Shown here piece by piece: positions 61,751 to 64,000 of a DNA stretch of 64,000 nucleotides. Positions within the stretch are counted from its first letter, which is position 1. The number at the start of each line of letters is the position of its first letter. The notes under the pieces are model-generated. The model did no database searches, had not been told where the DNA came from, and was given only the letters and a program-made list of their open reading frames with translations. The DNA lies in assembly GCA_964545855.1 (NCBI GenBank), contig CAZJHD010000015.1, forward strand, positions 24,634 to 88,633, given 5' to 3'. The translations under genes and the position numbers were made by a program. The DNA comes from CAZJHD01 sp964545855. GTDB taxonomy: Bacteria > Planctomycetota > UBA1135 > JACQFD01.

Positions 61751-63512
61751 CTCCTTCGAGATCGAGATCGTGGCCGAGGACGACGACGACGTGGCGACGA
61801 CGCGCGTGCGCGTCCTCCCCGAAGGAAAGGGAGGTGATCCTTCGACCCTCGTCGCGGCGCTCCCCGAGCAGAACGGCGCGACGCAGACGGTCGCCTGGAA
61901 CACGACGGGCTTCGCGCCGGGCGTCTACGTCATCGAGGCGCGGACCACCGACGGGAAGGCCACGGCCGAGGACGTGAGCGCCGGACGCGTGACGCTCCTC
62001 GAGCCGCAGGGGGGAGGAGGCGGAGGGAAGGGGGGCGACGGCGAGAGCCTCACGGGAGGCTCCGGATCGGAGGAGCGCGGGCTCAGCGTCGGAACGTTCG
62101 CCGACGGGTCCTTCGTCCTGTCGGGTACGTTCAAGAGCGCGACCACGCTCGGCAAGGGCGAGCCGAACGAAACGTCGCTCGTGGCCGGCGCCCCGAACCA
62201 GACGGAGAGCTTCCTCGCGCGCTTCCGCCGGGACAGCCAGCTCGCCTGGGCGCGCGGACTGCAGAGCTCCGGAGGCTTCGGGTCCTCTTTCTCCGTCGCC
62301 GCGTCGGCCCTCGACGGGAGCAGCGTCCTCGCTGCGGCCGTCTCGTCTCCCGTCACGGGAGCGACAGTCACGGTGTCGGCGGGGAAGCCCGACGCCCTCG
62401 ATCTGCAGCTCCCCGCGACGCCTGGATTCATCACGGGGAGCACCGTTCTCGCTCGCTATGGGCCGAACGGCGAGCTCCTCTGGGCGCAGACGATCCTCCG
62501 CGCTGCCGTCGCGAGCGTCGCGATCGTCCCCGAGGCGATCGCGGGGAACGCGGGGATCCTCGTCACGGGGACGATGGGAACGACGGTCGTCGCTCCGCCG
62601 GTCGTCTTCGCCCCGGGCACTCCGCAGGAAGTTTCGATCCAGCTCGGCATCGAGACGAACTGGTTCGTCGCGCGGTACGAGGAGGACGGGACTCTCTCCT
62701 TCGTGAAGCGCGGCTTCGGCGCCGCCAGCCAGTTCCACAACGGGCTCGGCGTCGCCGCTTTCGCCGATGGCTCCTTCGCTTTGATGGGCGAACTCGCGGG
62801 AGGCTCCGTGACCTTCGGCGCGGGAGAGCCGGCGCAGACCTCCGTGAACGCTCCGGGCCAGACGTTCCTCGCACGCTTCGCGCAGGACGGGTCGTTCCTC
62901 TGGGTGCGCACGCCCCAGCCGGCGATCAGCGTCGGAACGCGCGCCGACTTCTGCGACGTGGCGGCGCTCCCCGACGGCACGTCCGTCTTCCGGTTCTTCC
63001 CCGACAACTTCGGCAACGACACGACCGTCGGCTTCGCCGGGAGCGCCGTCTCGGTCACGACGACGGCGGCCTCGCCCACGGTGCTCGCGGCGATCTCGGC
63101 CACGGGGGAGCCGCTCTGGGCCCGCGCCCTCGGCGGGCTGCCGGAGTTCTTCGTCGCGGGGCCCTCGCTCTCGGCGTTCTCCGACGGCTCGGTCGCCGCC
63201 ACGGGGATGATCCTCTCCTCGCCGGCGACGTTCGGCCCCGGAGAGATCCTCGAGACGACGCTCGTTCCTCCGAGCGGAACGCCCGAGTACGTGGCGCGCT
63301 TCTCCGGCGCCGACGGGTCGCTCGTCTACGTGCGAGCCTCCTCGGGAGCCTCGGCCTTCGCGAGCTCCGTCGGGACCTTTCCCGACGGCAGGGCCGTCGC
63401 CGTGGGGACCTTCGGCGGAATCGTCAGCTTCGACGTCGGAGAGGCCACGCCGTTCGTGCCGACCACTCCCGCGACCGGGACCGACTTCTACGCAATCCGT
63501 CTCGCGCCCTGA
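61560..63512 (+). CDS. large lipoprotein with propeller-like repeats
   Basis: From the ATG at 61560 the 650-residue product has a lipoprotein signal (FPRLLPLLLALPLLAAPGCS, lipobox APGC). A first beta domain of Ig/cadherin-like type (about 45-160; NLPPTVAVLAPDEDVEVEIG) is followed by a Gly-rich linker and then repeated units of about 75-90 residues with the pattern FADGSFVLSGTF, FLARFRRDSQLAWAR, VLARYGPNGELLWAQ, FADGSFALMGELAG, FLARFAQDGSFLWVR, FSDGSVAATGMI and FPDGRAVAVGTFG. These repeats resemble the SBBP/beta-propeller type seen in planctomycete surface proteins. Its 5' end is duplicated downstream. Confidence 0.85.
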   Translation: MPTLSAFPRLLPLLLALPLLAAPGCSRGHCHPKAAGGAGNPPANLPPTVAVLAPDEDVEVEIGDSFEIEIVAEDDDDVATTRVRVLPEGKGGDPSTLVAALPEQNGATQTVAWNTTGFAPGVYVIEARTTDGKATAEDVSAGRVTLLEPQGGGGGGKGGDGESLTGGSGSEERGLSVGTFADGSFVLSGTFKSATTLGKGEPNETSLVAGAPNQTESFLARFRRDSQLAWARGLQSSGGFGSSFSVAASALDGSSVLAAAVSSPVTGATVTVSAGKPDALDLQLPATPGFITGSTVLARYGPNGELLWAQTILRAAVASVAIVPEAIAGNAGILVTGTMGTTVVAPPVVFAPGTPQEVSIQLGIETNWFVARYEEDGTLSFVKRGFGAASQFHNGLGVAAFADGSFALMGELAGGSVTFGAGEPAQTSVNAPGQTFLARFAQDGSFLWVRTPQPAISVGTRADFCDVAALPDGTSVFRFFPDNFGNDTTVGFAGSAVSVTTTAASPTVLAAISATGEPLWARALGGLPEFFVAGPSLSAFSDGSVAATGMILSSPATFGPGEILETTLVPPSGTPEYVARFSGADGSLVYVRASSGASAFASSVGTFPDGRAVAVGTFGGIVSFDVGEATPFVPTTPATGTDFYAIRLAP

Positions 63513-63556
63513 GCGCACGGTTCCGACCGGCCGCGACGGGGCCCTGGGACAAGACG

Positions 63557-63632
63557 CTGTCGGGCACCCTACTTCTCTGCGGGAGGCCGCGCGGTGTGCA
63601 GCCTCCCTCGGAGAAGAAGGGTGCCTGACGCC
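63557..63632. repeat. REP-like imperfect palindrome
   Basis: GTCGGGCACCCTACTTCTCT near 63559 and its inverted partner, GGAGAAGAAGGGTGCCTGAC near 63610, form a ~29-bp imperfect hairpin with a 15-nt loop. The core GGGCACCCT/AGGGTGCCTGAC resembles the GTGCCTGAC repeats associated with REP sequences and IS200-like transposases. It lies between the two copies of the 240-bp repeat. Confidence 0.6.
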
Positions 63633-63710
63633 ATGTCGCGTTCCCGCGCGCATGTCGCGCCGCGCGCCGGCGAACGAGCTGCGGATTCCCGGTCCACGTC
63701 CGCGCGCACC

Positions 63711-63950
63711 GGTGTCTCGCTCTCCGGCGGCGATCGTGCCGCTCCGTTCCCCCGCCGCGATGCCGACCCTCTCCGCGTTCCCGAGACTCCTTCCTCTCCT
63801 CCTCGCTCTCCCGCTCCTCGCCGCCCCAGGGTGCTCCCGAGGCCACTGCCACACGAAGGCCGCCGGCGGCGCCGGCAACCCTCCCGCGAACCTGCCGCCG
63901 ACGGTGGCCGTGCTCGCACCGGACGAGGACGTCGAGGTCGAGATCGGAGA
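63711..63950 (+). repeat. 240-bp direct repeat, copy 2
   Basis: This is the second copy of the 61511-61750 sequence, nearly identical. It ends abruptly at 63950 within codon GAG of a conserved EIG segment, after which the two copies have nothing in common. Confidence 0.95.
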
Positions 63951-63960
63951 GAGGTTGTGA
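63760..63960 (+). pseudogene. truncated copy of the propeller lipoprotein gene
   Basis: The frame repeats the signal peptide and first domain start of the gene at 61560 (one substitution, Pro to Thr) and then ends after EIGERL at a TGA at 63960, where the full gene continues EIGDSFEIEI. The 66-residue product would be a lipidated stub. It is either a decayed second gene or the boundary of a recombination event; the last 40 bases of the window do not resolve this. Confidence 0.75.
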
Positions 63961-64000
63961 GGAAATCGCCGCCGCTGGCCCGAGGCCGAGCGAGAGCGAG

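Noticed and set aside
59796..63878. 1360-codon minus-strand frame opposite MgtE and the propeller lipoprotein
   Set aside because: It has no recognisable domain and biased composition; the plus-strand genes have clear motifs.

Overview
This is a GC-rich (roughly 70%) bacterial chromosome segment, almost certainly from the phylum Planctomycetota and probably a deep-branching, marine Poly30-like lineage. Three things point there. One is a 1643-residue secreted protein combining ThuA, PVC-type membrane-bound dehydrogenase, HEAT and cytochrome c domains. Another is a set of secreted beta-propeller, beta-helix and FG-GAP proteins, three of which end in the same ~130-residue C-terminal domain. The third is weak Shine-Dalgarno use, with TAnnnT-like -10 boxes sitting very close to start codons. 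There are no phage genes, no intact transposase and no CRISPR array. Placement below phylum is inference.

Left part (1-8.4 kb): a minus-strand lipid-flavoured run (NAD-dependent epimerase cut by the window edge, LpxL-type acyltransferase, ferritin-like di-iron protein, Mpo1/DUF962 protein), two tandem small paralogous proteins, a TPR lipoprotein, then a tightly packed plus-strand operon of HAD hydrolase, MoxR ATPase and a two-subunit glutamine-dependent NAD+ synthase. From 8.4 to 16 kb come a degenerate peptidase-like secreted protein, a minus-strand envelope-stress unit (ECF sigma factor, zinc-finger anti-sigma factor, RseB-like lipoprotein, HEAT-repeat protein), a calcium-binding-repeat protein and a tRNA-Arg(CCG) with a recognisable promoter.

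Centre (16-34 kb): two GNA1162/DUF799-like envelope proteins, a frameshifted gene, a strong terminator hairpin, a VOC protein, the ThuA-dehydrogenase-cytochrome protein translationally coupled to a PEP-hydrolase-like TIM barrel, an FG-GAP protein, a cupin, a beta-helix protein, PanD, a coiled-coil/proline-rich secreted protein with a small lipoprotein, a Kelch protein, a metallopeptidase-Sel1 fusion and a GNAT enzyme carrying a lipoprotein signal. From 33.6 to 40.4 kb lie a giant AsmA/DUF748-like protein and its overlapping lipoprotein partner.

Right part (40.5-64 kb): accessory genes for carrier-protein-based synthesis (Sfp-type phosphopantetheinyl transferase, type II thioesterase, ABC-2 exporter, acyl/AMP ligase) without the synthase itself; a coupled pair of unknown envelope proteins; a hydrolase-like secreted protein, a DUF4932 metallopeptidase-like protein, a metallo-beta-lactamase-fold lipoprotein and a HupE/UreJ membrane protein; a 167-bp MITE-like element; a seven-bladed propeller protein; a three-gene MscS/MgtE ion-transport operon; and a large lipoprotein whose 5' end is duplicated exactly 2200 bp downstream, next to a REP-like hairpin, as a truncated copy.
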